Position numbers and translations under genes: made by a program | In this document: positions 1 to 11,612 of the stretch, piece after piece | Numbering within the stretch: position 1 is the first letter of the stretch | Layout of the letters: each line of letters begins with the position of its first letter | DNA from: Apoda limacodes | Lineage: Eukaryota > Arthropoda > Insecta > Lepidoptera > Limacodidae | Reading direction: 5' to 3' | NCBI GenBank assembly: GCA_946406115.1 | Contig: OX291545.1 | Location: forward strand, 11,670,001-11,734,000 | Length of the DNA: 64,000 nucleotides | Notes under the pieces: model-generated | The model's database searches: none | Told to the model about the DNA's origin: nothing | What the model saw: the letters and a program-made list of their open reading frames with translations, nothing else

Positions 1-152
1 GGTATGAGAATGAAGATTTCATTAATCTTATGACTACGGTCTCTAATCAAGAACCTTCTTTTTCCTTTGTTAATAAGTTCTACAAGCACTCTTGTTACTC
101 TGTAAGGGATCTCCAAGCGTTACACTATCTATTGCCTGAAAAGCAGTTTTGA
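1..152 (+). CDS. Possible 3' end of an unrecognised gene (last coding piece)
   Basis: From base 3 a reading frame of 49 sense codons runs to a TGA at 150-152. Its composition is protein-like (mixed acidic, aromatic and basic residues, ending LLPEKQF) and unlike the stop-rich frames around it. It is cut by the window edge, so start, exon structure and family cannot be judged. I do not recognise it, and it resembles none of the transposon proteins elsewhere in this window. It could be the last exon of a host gene or a chance open frame. Confidence 0.3.
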   Translation, partial: YENEDFINLMTTVSNQEPSFSFVNKFYKHSCYSVRDLQALHYLLPEKQF

Positions 153-2040
153 GCTTATGAGGTGAACAGTCCTGAGCACTAGTCACAGTTTTATAAAATT
201 TCCCACTTTTGACCTATACACTTGGTGAAAGCTGCAGCTGGTTGACAAAAGTTTATCATGATTGAAGATGATCTAGCGGCTAAAGTATGGCTTGCTTTTT
301 ACTAAAGGCCATAATCTATTGTAGAAGTAAGTGTTGACTGCCATCTTTGAATATTGATTTCCTACACTTAAAATTTAACCTGAGTCCTTATAAGTTCTAG
401 ATGTGGTTACACAACAAAAACTTGTGTGTTCATTATATTAAGTGTATGGTTTGTTCATACACTCTTTAAGTCATCATCAACCAACAATTATGAACTTTTG
501 TTTGTAAATAAGTTGTTGGTTAGTGATAGGTGAATAGTTTTATTACAAGTGATGCCCTAGTTGTTGCACGTGTCCATATTCTGTGGTGACCGTTTACCAT
601 CAGGCGGACTGCAAGCTTATTTAGCACCTTAGTGGTATAACAAAAAATGCAGGTGTGTTTTTATAGTTTATTGTATTATGTTGTATTATGGTAACAATTA
701 TATTTCATTCCATGTGTGCTTGTTGTGTATATATTTCATTTATTTCTTAGTAACATTTATTTACACTTTGTCCTTTCTTATTTGCATAAAAGTAGCAGTA
801 TTCACAAATTCAGGTGTTAATTCCATTTTGCTATCATGACAGGACAGCATAGGTATATCAACCTTGTAACATATCTTCATCATATTATCTGCAAAATAAT
901 TTATAAAATTAGCCATAAACAATATGGTATTAAGGTAAACAGTAAGTTATAATAAGTAGGTCCTGGAGTTAAGCAGTATATTCTAGGATTTGAAAAGAGT
1001 AATGGAAGTAATCCTACTAATGCTTTATAATGTTTAAGTTAGTGACAATGATGAAATGAAATTTGGCACACACAGATTATTATTAGAATTGACCAACAAA
1101 TATTTTATAATGATTATTCTGTTGAGTAATAATCAGCTGATTAAGTTTCTTCCAAAACTACTTTTTAATTGCAATATTGTGGTTAAGAACACCTGTAGCC
1201 TATGCTGTAGGGCAGTATTTGCTCTCTGCCTCATAAATATATATAAATTGGTAGATTTCACCTAATTCACTTTGATTACCTATGTTTACAGTAATATTCT
1301 TAAAGTTGTTTTTTTAATTGAGTTGCCCTAATGATTAAATACTATTGTTGTGAATGTTGGGTAGGTATACTTGCAGAAAACTGACCCAACATAAAAGAAA
1401 GGGTGATTAGGTATCGCAATTCAAACAAATACCACTTCAATTGTTTGGTATATTTTAGGTTATAGGTTTTAACTGCAAGTTTTCCTATTTCATTTATGGT
1501 GTAATGAATAAGTAGGTCCCAGTATCTTGCCGTGAAATACATACAATTTTCTTCGATTTTAGTAATCTTATGTTGTCAACTTCCTAGATTATTTAATAGT
1601 AGGTAACAGTATTTTATAGGCAATTTTAAATCAGCACAGTCAATGTCTCTGGTATTCTTTTCACTATTATAAGCGAGTTAAAATTCACAAACACACAAAA
1701 TTAACCAAAACACTAGTTTAAACAGAAAATTGTATTAGGTACGACAAAGCGTATTCTGACCTCGCACACTGGTTTCTGTTGTGTTACTTGACTTTGATTC
1801 ATTTCTTGCGGATATCTGATTTAACAATCAATGATTTGAAAATGTCTAAAGTCTTTAATTAATTTGATATTAGCTTTGCAATCAGAAAGCGATCAGTTTG
1901 CATCCATTAAAAAGGTAAACGCAAATTTGACAGTTCATATGGCTTGCTAACCGCTCGCTAATCGTGATTGTTGTCATTCATAATTCCGATTTTGGAGCTT
2001 TCTATGACGCGTAGCGATTGAAAATGCATTTTTAACTCCT
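153..2040. other. Non-coding AT-rich stretch
   Basis: No convincing coding region on either strand. The short frames at 1056-1265 (+) and 1342-1542 (-) lack protein-like composition. Apart from the LINE tail at 563-648 nothing is recognised. Confidence 0.5.
563..648 (+). mobile_element. 3' tail of a LINE, family also at 27.7, 34.3, 35.5, 37.6 and 44.3 kb
   Basis: Carries the block 'accatcaggcggac' followed by 'caccttagtggtata' and an A-rich end. The same order of blocks closes the LINE fragments at 34,251-34,501 and 35,521-35,603 (+) and, reversed, 27,670-29,120 (-). It is a 5'-truncated insertion. Confidence 0.7.
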
Positions 2041-2724
2041 AAATCGCCTGATAGAGGCGCTAGCGTCGACTTATTGCTACTTGCAACGCGACCGCTGCTT
2101 CATAATTCGAAATTGGTGTTTGACAGCGATGATTGCGAAATATTAGGCTCTTGCACTGCTCACGCAAGATTGGTGATAACCCCGCAGGTTGCCTCATATA
2201 AGTATCTAGGCCTTACTATTGATAACCGTTTTTCATGGAATCAACATGTAGAAAATGTGTGCAGTAAATTACGTGCAGTCTTAGGAAAATTATTTAACTT
2301 AAAGTATATTGTTAGCAGGAAAATTATGTACATTTTATATTTTGCTCTAGCCGATGCAATTGTAGGATACGGGCTGGGTGCCTATAGACTTACTTTTAAT
2401 AGTAATTTAGATAAAATTAAATCACTTCAACAAAGGATTTTAAAACTATTAATTGATAAAAAGAAGAAAACAGAATTAAAGTTAAATTATGAAAATTTAT
2501 TTAAAATTTGTAAGATTCTACCGGTGGATAAAAACCTAAAATTAAATGTGTTAATGAGGCAATACAATAATGATACATTTAAAGAAAAACGAATACATAA
2601 GTACCCAACCCGATTATCCGAAAAGAATAAATTAAACGTTTACACGACTAATAATTATTATGGCAAACGCACGCGTCAATGGATAATCCCCACGCTAATA
2701 AATGAAATACCCCCAGATATTTAA
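2041..2724 (+). mobile_element. Non-LTR retrotransposon fragment, C-terminal part of reverse transcriptase
   Basis: The 216-residue frame at 2074-2724 reads as the end of a LINE reverse transcriptase. It has the YKYLGLTID motif (RT thumb region) about 45 residues in, then a helix-rich tail ending in a short basic stretch. Jockey/CR1-type elements show this order. The endonuclease and catalytic YxDD part are missing, so it is a dead 5'-truncated copy. The frame ends at TAA 2722-2724 and is followed by an AT-rich 3' UTR-like stretch. The clade is not certain. Confidence 0.75.
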
Positions 2725-3048
2725 AAAAATGTAAAATCTAAGATTCATTATACAAAATTCAAAAAGTGTACTATGGAAATACTATATCTCGAAATATACT
2801 TAAAATTATTAAACAAATAGACACCATTATTTTTTGTTATATTTAATTAAAGTTTAGTTTCATATTATATACTACCATATTATGATGTATAATGTATAAA
2901 TACGCAATTTAGTACCATATTATTACAGATAATAATGTACTAGTACCTAAATTGTTAATAAATATTAATGCTTTCATTATTACTATCTTATATTATATTA
3001 GATATAATATTTGTGAACACTAATGCATAATTGTTTATAATATTTATT
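2725..3048. other. AT-rich stretch, probably the LINE 3' UTR
   Basis: Very AT-rich with repeated short 'attatata'-like words. No coding frame. It lies between the LINE fragment and the inverted transposase copy. Confidence 0.4.
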
Positions 3049-4732
3049 CTATAAGTAAGCTAAATGTAAACGAGGACCGCTGCCGACAAACTGTTTAAAC
3101 AGTTTGGAAGATAATAATACATGTATATATTGATTTGTGTAAGGATAAAATAAATTAAAAAAAAAAAAAGACATGAAATTAACTCGATCTCTGTTTATCC
3201 TTCCACTTAAAACAGACTCTGCTAGTGAATTGGGCATTTCTACACGACTCAAAGCCTGGTTAAGGATTAATTGTGCATCAGGATGGTCGGTTATTACTGG
3301 ATGAAAATTATTTAGTAAAGATGCAGCTATTCTAAAAACTTCCATTAAGTTGCGAGCATAGATGTTAAAATATTTACTTCTAAATAGTTTAAAATCCCGC
3401 CTTAACCGACCATTTACCACCTCTACCACTCACCTACACATAGTGACCCAACGAGATTTATTGGCTTTTAATGTAGACAATTGTGTTTCTCCTGTGTCTA
3501 AACTCTAGTTGGTGTATGGAATAGCCCAATGAGGTCAATAGTCCTATTGCATCTCGGAAGCCATGATCTAGGATAAACACATCATTTTTACTGAAGTAGG
3601 ACCTTAATGGCGAATCTGGGTCTCTAAATAGGGACTACATAATATCAGCATCTGATTGGGTTGCTGGATAGGGTCCTAACGCTTCTATGATGTGTCCATC
3701 AGTTAAAACTATTAGAAATGGCTTCACCAAGTTCTGGTACTTATGTAAACTCTATGTTTCTTTTTGAAATAAATAATAAGATGATTTTTGGATGTATATA
3801 TAACTACCATCGCAGATTACAATAGGATTATTTTCTTCTGTCCCGAACAAACCTTTGGGTATCAGAAGATTGTGGGCACTGTGATTAGCTCTTGTTAGAT
3901 GATTTATACCTAAATGTATTGGTACATAATGTTCTGTTAAGCAGTTTCTAACTTTTCATATGTAGGTAATCACAGTGCCCTTACTAAGTAAAGATTAACT
4001 AGCCATTCTAACCATTGGTTCACCTGTTCTTAATTTCACTAAATATAGGCCTAAAGCAGTTTTTGCTTTTTTGCAAAGTGTTCCTAATTCTGGCACACTG
4101 TCCAATAATGACATAGGGTATTACTGGTACTTTCAATATTTTCAAAATCTAGTGTTAATTTATTGGGAACACTTGACAACAATTCCAACATACTGTATAT
4201 TGGCTTGCATTAAAACTATGACTAAATCCATCATAGTCATTGATCATATCCCAGTTATACAAAACAGAATGAATTACACAGACTCAGGCATTTTCTGTTA
4301 CATACAGTTTTTGATCTTTTAAAATTGCTATTCTCAAGTATCTGGGAACCCTATGTCGTTCTGCATGATTACAATCAGGTACAAAATATTGGTTAGTTGT
4401 TTCAGAAGTGCATCTATAATTTGTTAGTTGAATGTCACTTTGGCTAGATATAATATTGTCAGCAGCAGTCCAAGAATCAGATTCTGAACTAGGCAATACT
4501 GAGCTGGTTGGTACCGAAGAATCTCTCTCAACTGGTTGAGGTTCAGATGATCCCAGAGCCTCAAAAATGTGCAGTACTGAGCTGTCTGGTACTGTAGAAT
4601 TTCCCTCTACTTGCTGAGGTTCAGGTGGTTGTGCAGCATCAGAAATGGAAACTACAGGTCCTGCTGGCAGTACAGGACGATTCTGACGTGCACGGATCCA
4701 ACAAGCGTGGCATGACCAAGCTTCTTCAGGAA
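3049..4732 (-). mobile_element. Decayed DDE transposase (DDE_Tnp_4-like), copy 1
   Basis: Read on the minus strand, broken frames match the transposase at 41,567-43,520 from end to end. Shared parts are a CHACW zinc-ligand stretch near 4,700, a C-x4-RxRVPRY stretch (4,284-4,496), FCDG/DGSY-type first catalytic Asp near 3,815, the DIM block near 3,640, a second Asp in ILDHGFRDA near 3,560, and the Glu block VEVVNGRLRRDFK at 3,380-3,429. Several stops and frameshifts interrupt it. A poly-A run and a foreign end replace the C-terminal SWIM-like part. It is inverted relative to the 41 kb copy and about 38 kb away from it. Confidence 0.8.
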
Positions 4733-6364
4733 CCTGAAAAGGAGTAAAATCCTAATATTAAACTAAAATCCTAATCCTAATATTGTCAAGCGCAATATAA
4801 CTCAATACTGTATACATGCATTCCTAGTAGGTACAATCAAACAAAGTTCTAAGTGACCACCTCTAAGACCGGTTTTGCTTGCACTTATCAGTGAAAACAT
4901 ATGAGACCGTGGACCGTATAATGTCACATTCACAGGATTACTTTCTTAAATGTATATTTTTTTCTTAGAAAATATCGCCTCGGCTCGAACAACCGGAAGC
5001 CGTAGCAGACTATATGGTTATTAATTAATTATTAAATCAAGATTAATTTAAATATTTTAAAGAAACGAACAAATTATATTTAGGAATTCAAAGAGACTCC
5101 TTGATAGCCAATTGGATAGCAAACCAACATGGCTTGTGGCGCGCATTTCTTTACGTCGTACGAGAATGGAATTTACTATTACTTACAGAAGATCCCTGAA
5201 TTCGAAGTGCTACAAAAAAACCAAATTATTGTAACAGTTAGTGAAAAAAGTCTTTAATATCATATTAAAAAACACCTACTAATTAAAGTAGGCAACAAAA
5301 TATTTCATAGACAGTGGTGCCACGTTCAAATTGTATATTTTTGTAGCAATGATAATTTAAAAAGTTACTTTTTTTATGGTCTACTTTTTTTTTATGAGTA
5401 CGCCCTAGAAAAAGATATCTTTTTTCGTAGGGTTTGTATATCGGAGACATAGTTTTAAGGTACGTACAGACCCTTAGTATTTAGATCGTATGACCCTAAT
5501 ATAATATATTGCATGTAATATAATATGTCATTTGTAATCCTAATCACCGAATAAAAATCAATTTTAATGATATATGTTGTTAAACCTGCCCTTTTCTCCT
5601 TCGCCCTCACTCACTATACGCAAAACTCAAAGTATTTTTATTCATGTAGACTTTAAAACTGAACTTTTGAATCAGTTCAGTTTTATTATTAATTTTATAG
5701 ACTTCACCACCGGTTCGGAATGATTTTACCGAGAAAAGCCGGCAAAATTAATGTAAATTATGTATTATCTAACATCGGAAAAGGACAGGTGATTTATTAA
5801 ACTTAAGTCAATTATAAAAATGTAGGCTACAAGCTGCCCGGAGTCCTCGCTCACTCTTTGCTATTAATAAAAAAAAAACAGGAAAATCATTTTCGCTACC
5901 GTAAAAAAATTAAAAAAAAACTTATATGACCGAGCGACTAGGGTCTAGGGCAGATGAAAGAAAAGGCTTAATATGAACTCTAATTGCGATGATTTTTAAG
6001 CCTTAAACAAATTGCACTGCTTATTTGTTTTAAAATTATGTTGTCTTACCTCTTCCTTCGGAGAACAACCGCAGAGAGTGGGTTAATTCAAGGAGTCTGC
6101 AATACCTAAAGGCACCAACGGTTTATTATTACGTGTCTAAAATGTTCACAGCACTGTTTATTATTCACACACGCACTTTACTTCAAAGAAACTCAGTTAT
6201 TATAACGTTTAAAACAGTCTTATAAACACGACATATTTTACGTTGATTTCAAAAAGTGTTAACAAAATCAACAAGGCATCACTAGACAACATGTATTTTT
6301 TTATAAATCAATGTCAAACCTATACAACCGTAACACTTTTCCTCATTGATTTGTTACGTGTAGC
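4733..6364. other. Non-coding stretch
   Basis: AT-rich, no protein-like frame longer than about 75 codons, and no match found to the other repeats in the window. Bases just left of 6,365 may include the degraded 3' end or LTR of the copia remnant, but I could not see a matching LTR pair. Confidence 0.4.
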
Positions 6365-8140
6365 CCTCTTGCCTGGCTTTACAAAACCTCGGTTTAGTTA
6401 TTGGCTTCGTAAACATATCCAGCCAGTTGATCCTTTGAGCTTGTTTTCAATAGTTCTTCTACTAACTAACTAACCTTCTTGTACTAACTCTCTTACAAAG
6501 AAATGTTTGACTCGTATGTGTTTTGTTCTCTTATGAAACTCAAGATTGTATGCAAGATAAATTGCGGCTTCGTTGTCCACTTTTAAACTTGGATTTCCAT
6601 CTAGTGTTGTAATGTCCTTAAAAATTCTCTAGAGCCAGATGAGTTCTAGAGCCGCTCACTCGTTGCTACAATTTCAGCTTCCGTAGTAGAGATAGCTACT
6701 GATGGTTGCCTTTGACTAAGCCAAGAAACGGCACCTCCCTCGTATAGGCAAACTACACCAGTGATTGAACGTCCACTTGATGGATCTCTAGCATGATCTG
6801 CATCACTAAAGCCCTGGATGATCTCGTTCTGATCAGCTGTGCATTTGATTCCGTAGTTCAGAGTCCCTTTCAAATACCTAAAACTCCTTTTAACATGAAG
6901 CCAGTCTAGCTAGTTGGGTTTGCTAACTTCCTAGATACAACTCAACAGCATATGCTATGTCAGAACGTGTCTCAACCATGAGGTATGCAAGGGCACCTAC
7001 AGCTTCTCTGTAAGGGAAATTATTCCCATCATCAACATTCCCTGATTCAGTGGCATTAATGTCTGAACTAATAATTAGGATTGAAGTAGGATTGCAGTCT
7101 TGCATTCTGAAGCATTCGAGTATTTTGTTTGGGTAAGCTTCCTGTTTGATAGTAATGGAACTAAAAGTAATCTAAAAGTAAATTAAAGTAATCTTTGGTT
7201 TCAATTTCAAGTCCAAGATAGTAGCTTACAGGCTTTGTAGTTATTCTTATCCTTTGCTTCAGGTCACTTAAAAACGATTGCTCATACACAACCAGATGCA
7301 GGCACTAGACCGTCATCAACATACAGGCAAATGAGTATTTCCTTGTCCTTGATTTCCTTTACAAAGAGACAGCAATCGGCTTCATTCTGTTTAAAGTTCA
7401 TATTAAGAAGAATCTCTTGGAAACATGTGTTTCAACATCTTGGTGATTGTTTCAAATCATATAAACTTTTAGTTTCCAAATTTTTGAAGAGCCATCATGA
7501 AATCCATTCGGCTGTTTCATTTGAATCTCCTCATTTCCCATTAAGGTAGGACGTCGTAACATCAAACTGTACGAGGGAAAGACCCTATTTAGCATTTACA
7601 CTTGCTCTTACAGTAGCTAGTCTGGCGACTGGACTAAATGCTCACCATAGTCTAAGCCTTTTCTTTGTTTAAAGCCTTTCACTACAAGATGCGCTTCATA
7701 TTTATTAATAGAACCATTAGAAAGTCTCTTGATTCGAGAGACCTACTTGCAGGGCAGAGCCTTTCTATCGTGCGGTAATTCATATAGAGTCCAAACATCA
7801 TTTTCTTGAAGAGAAGTCAACTTTTTGTGCATAACGTTCAACCATTCCTTGCAATCCTCTTTGGTCATGACTTCTTTATATGTTTCTGGAGAGTTTGTAC
7901 TATCCACCAGAAAAACAAAGTTTTCCAGTCTTTGAGGACGTCTTAACGTGCTCCTGTTTCTGAGATTGTATCTGGGTACTGGATTCTACTCGGCATCAAT
8001 AAAATCTTCTGGTTCCCCAACATCAACTTGATCTTCAACATATGGTTCCACAATCCATTTCCATCCAATGTCGTATTCAATTAGTTTGCCTTTAATTGCC
8101 TTTTTGTTGAGCTTTTTTCGCTTCTGTTTTGGAATGTAGG
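6365..8140 (-). mobile_element. Ty1/copia retrotransposon remnant (RT to RNase H)
   Basis: On the minus strand, broken frames give copia pol in the right order. Near 7,830-7,600 is the start of the RT domain (EWLNVMHKKL, then SRIKR and KGFKQRKGLDYGEH). At 6,923-7,105 is the FPYREAVGALAYLM block with RSDIAYAV. At 6,646-6,873 is the RNase H block GFSDADHARD with TTEAE. Near 6,600-6,470 is VDNEAAIYLAYN with FHKRTKHIRVKHFF. Stops and frameshifts are spread throughout, so it is dead. Gag, protease and integrase were not seen, and no LTRs were identified. Confidence 0.85.
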
Positions 8141-8204
8141 CGTAGCATTCACTTCAAATGATTTTTAAATGAGAAATTTTCAGTTTTCTTGTATGCCGTA
8201 GCTC

Positions 8205-8382
8205 GAAATTAGTTGGACCTGAGCGATTCACTACAAGGTGGTCAGTCGCCGTAGCGAAAGCCGCAGGAAGACGCTGGATGTAGGCCGCCTCCAACCTTTT
8301 CTTTGGAAATCCATGGGGGAGGCCTATGTTCAGCAGTGGACTTCTAGCGGCTGAGATGATAATAATAATGATGATGATGAAT
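8205..8382 (+). mobile_element. RTE-like LINE 3' tail with ATG/ATA microsatellite end
   Basis: Contains 'gggggaggcctatgttcagc' followed by a GATGATAATAATGATGATG tail. This ending is very common in lepidopteran RTE-type insertions. Only the 3' end is present. Confidence 0.65.
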
Positions 8383-8894
8383 CTATACTTCTTTTCGATT
8401 AGTAGTGGGAACATAATTTATCACATAGAATATCAAGTATAAAGTAGGATATAAAGCTAGTATATGACTGTGATAATCTTTTTATTATTTATGTGTAAAT
8501 AAATACGTAGCAGGTTGACCATCATGCACAATAGTGTTGTGATCACAATTTTTTCTTTACTTAGTTGTCAATTTTAGATTCCACACAACAGGACATTTCC
8601 GCCATATATCTCAAACCCAAGAGCATTCGTTTCAACTGTCAATATTACGAACACGAATTACAAACAAGTGGTCCCGACCAATAATACATCAAAAGAATAT
8701 TCTCCATAGCTTTAAAGAGGCCGGAATATTCTGCATAATGTCATCGTATCTTTTTCTTTGTGTTATATCGACTCATTTTATATAATTTTTTTTTTTTATT
8801 TTTAATATTATAATGGGCTCGCACAGTCTTAGCAGACCATTTATGCATTTGCCAGAGTCAAAGTCAATTATATTATATCGTATCGAGGCGCGGG
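8383..8894. other. Non-coding stretch
   Basis: No coding frame or known repeat recognised. An oligo-T run at about 8,785-8,800 lies close to the left arm of the foldback element. Confidence 0.4.
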
Positions 8895-9440
8895 CGTTAC
8901 CGCGCGTCCTCGTTTTCAAGTCCCAAGATTGGGCGGGAGATTTGGTGTGGATCCTCAGATATTGCACGTCATGTCCTGCTTATTTCTTTATAATTCACTA
9001 TTCATGAGCCTTCGCTGCACAACTTTTAACACTCTTTCGTAAAACATTGCTAAAATATGTACATCGAAAGTCACTAAATGAATGTACAGTGTCATGTCTG
9101 GGAAACTATATCAGTTCGAAAAATTTTGAGCCTTGATCCACCAGAAAATCTGAAACAAACAAAAAACTAACTACAAACTAATATAAAGAGTTTTGGCGCG
9201 AATCTTAAGAAGGAGTGGTGTTTTTTCGTGTTTAATTTTTCTAAATCCATTTTGTGTGTTTCGATGTGTATATTTTAGCAATGTTTTACGAAAGCGTGTT
9301 AAGAATTGTGCATCGAAGGATCATGAATAGTGAATTATGAAGAAATAAGCAGGACATGACGCGCAATTTCTGAAGGATCCACACCAAAACTCCCGCCCTA
9401 TATTGGGACATGTAAACGAAGACGCGCGATATCGCCGCGA
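8895..9440. mobile_element. Foldback element: two inverted arms of about 175 bases
   Basis: The left arm (about 8,895-9,070) and right arm (about 9,259-9,440) are reverse complements over roughly 175 bases at about 80-85% by eye. Shared landmarks are 'gcgcgtcctcg', 'tgggcgggag', 'ggtgtggatcct', 'catgtcctgcttatttct' and, at the inner edge, 'cgtaaaacattgctaaa'. The spacer is about 190 bases. No transposase lies between the arms. A long-TIR non-autonomous DNA element is the simplest reading. Confidence 0.75.
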
Positions 9441-10283
9441 TAAAACTTGTATATGGCGCTTCGCCAAACTTATATAAGCACAGGACTATATTGAAGCATG
9501 ACTCTGGAGAAATGATATGCAATAATGCTAAATCTGGTCTCCAAATCGAAGAAGGAAGGAAATAATAATAAATAAATAAATAATAACTATTTTCTGTGGT
9601 CCAATCTTTCTTTTAATCTGTAATTTATTATTGTTTACATTAAGAGAATTTTTGGTGATTTAGTGAATTTTCTTGTGTAAGTTAATCATGCAGTGTTCTG
9701 GAAAGCATTTAAATATGAAATAATTGTATTGCTTTTTAACCTCCAGATTGACATAGCGTGATAAGTGAAGGTTTATTAGTAACGATAGTTTAGGTTAGGT
9801 AACTATGGATTTTCACGCCTATTCCAGTGATGTAGGGACTCTTTGTACGCCCAAGAACTTACTTTCCAAACTATGGTTAGAGAAACCATAAATGGCGGAA
9901 GCAGTGTTGGAATTGGACAGAAAAAACAAATTTGTATATAAATAACTTCTTAAACCTTTGCGGTTCTTATCAATATCTTTATATGTTTCGTGTCACCATG
10001 ATCAGTGGTGCCAGAATAGGCGACTTTTCGCTATTTAGGCTATTTCGAAGGGTGTTGGGGCGACTAAAATTTGCGATCGGCGACCAGTCGCATATAGGCT
10101 ATCTCGTAAAAATAGGCGTTTTAGGCCAACAAGAAATGACAATGCCGGCCGGCCGCTGATCTCTTTTCTGATTTTACACTTTATCTATATAACTTTTATC
10201 ATAAATAACACATTTTCTGTAAACCTTCCACACCAGCTGTTGGAACCTCCAGCATATCGTCTGCAAATGATGATAATAATGAT
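9441..10283. other. Non-coding stretch
   Basis: No protein-like frame. The 75-codon frame at 9,932-10,159 (+) has no recognisable motif and looks random. Confidence 0.4.
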
Positions 10284-10354
10284 GGTATTTTAGAAGAAAT
10301 GGTTTTATTGATATGTGATTGAATAATAGATTAAACCATTTCTTCTAAAATACC
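10284..10354. repeat. Hairpin with a 22-base perfect stem
   Basis: Bases 10,284-10,305 and 10,333-10,354 are exact reverse complements over 22 positions ('ggtattttagaagaaatggt' plus two), with a 27-base loop. The outer flanks do not pair obviously. The size would suit a small-RNA precursor or a very short MITE; the sequence alone cannot decide. Confidence 0.7.
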
Positions 10355-10997
10355 TCAATTGTTTTACATTATTTATACACAGATAGATTTTATTCATTTT
10401 AATGCTGTGGATGGGTGGTTCACTTTACAAAGTATTATTCATCAACAACTAAATCTGGGTTATATCTCTTAAAATAAAAAAGATAGGAAGTGATACTGTA
10501 ATATCGGCAAAGTGTGTGAAAACAGTAGTAGCACCACAAGTTAGTTACCTACTTACCTACGTATGCCTATGTCGTACAGGTGATTGACTCTCTCAGCTGG
10601 TGTCATCTGATTTTTTTGATATGTTTTGACCGTAGCCCACGGGGCACGGGGGGGGCACACGCCTTGCAAATTGCCAATCAAATTAATATATCGAAGTCCA
10701 CGTGGACTGTGTTATGGGTTATCGGTGAAATGAGTCATGTGTCATAATAAGGTTGGTCTATTTGAATATTGACCTACCTACTAATGGTTCGCATCATTTT
10801 GTCACTCAAGCAAGAATTGATTTGAGTTTTAAAAAAAATGTTATTTTATTTTTATCTTTACAAATCGATAGTGTTTCATGCACCTGATCACCTGTCCACA
10901 GCATTAAAACCATTAAAATTTAACAGTGTATACTTAATTTTTATTCTTTTTATTACCTTAATGTGTAATTGTTGATTATTATTATTGTCTGAGTAAG
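10355..10997. other. Non-coding stretch
   Basis: No coding frame. A G-run near 10,650 ('ggggcacggggggggcacac') is the only compositional oddity. Confidence 0.4.
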
Positions 10998-11612
10998 TAC
11001 AACTTAGGAAAAGAAATTGACATAAGAATAGCTAATGGTTGGAAGAGGTACTGGAGCATGAAGGAAATAATGAAAGATAAAGAACTACACATATCTACCA
11101 AATGTAAAGTTTTCAACACATGCATAATGCCCGTCTTGATGTATGGAAGTCAATCATGGGCACTTACACAGAAGAACAGTAAGAAACTAGCTATATGCAA
11201 ACATTCAATGGAGAGAAGCATGTAGCAAAACAGATCGCCTCAGAATTCAAGTAATTAGAAAAAATACGAAGGTTCACAACATTGAAACAAAAATTAAAAG
11301 ACTGAAATGGAAGTGGGCTGGACACATGATTAGGGGCAAAGAAAAGTGGAGTAAGAGGATTACCCAATGGTACCCCAGAGATGGAAAAAGGAGAGGAAAA
11401 CAATTTAAAAGATGGGAAGATGACTTCAGAAACATGGCGAGAATAACCTGGAGCAGAGTATCCAGAAATAAAGTAGAGTGGAAAAGGTTGGAGGAGGCCT
11501 TTGCCAACTGGCAAACAAACGAAGATAACCTCGATTTTATATAGATTAATTTGTTCTTGTTTATTGTATCTTCGCTTGAATAAAAAGGCTTATTATTATT
11601 AACTACAACTTA
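10998..11612 (+). mobile_element. RTE-like LINE fragment, reverse transcriptase C-terminus
   Basis: In broken plus-strand frames the translation shows VFNTCIMPVLMYGSQSWAL (about 11,110-11,170), then KHSMERSM, and after a frameshift KWAGHMIRGKEKWSKR and KRWEDDFRNMA up to the stop at 11,542-11,544. This order is typical of the last third of RTE-clade LINEs in moths. The tail ends in a short TTA repeat near 11,595-11,612. Stops and a shift show it is dead. Confidence 0.85.
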
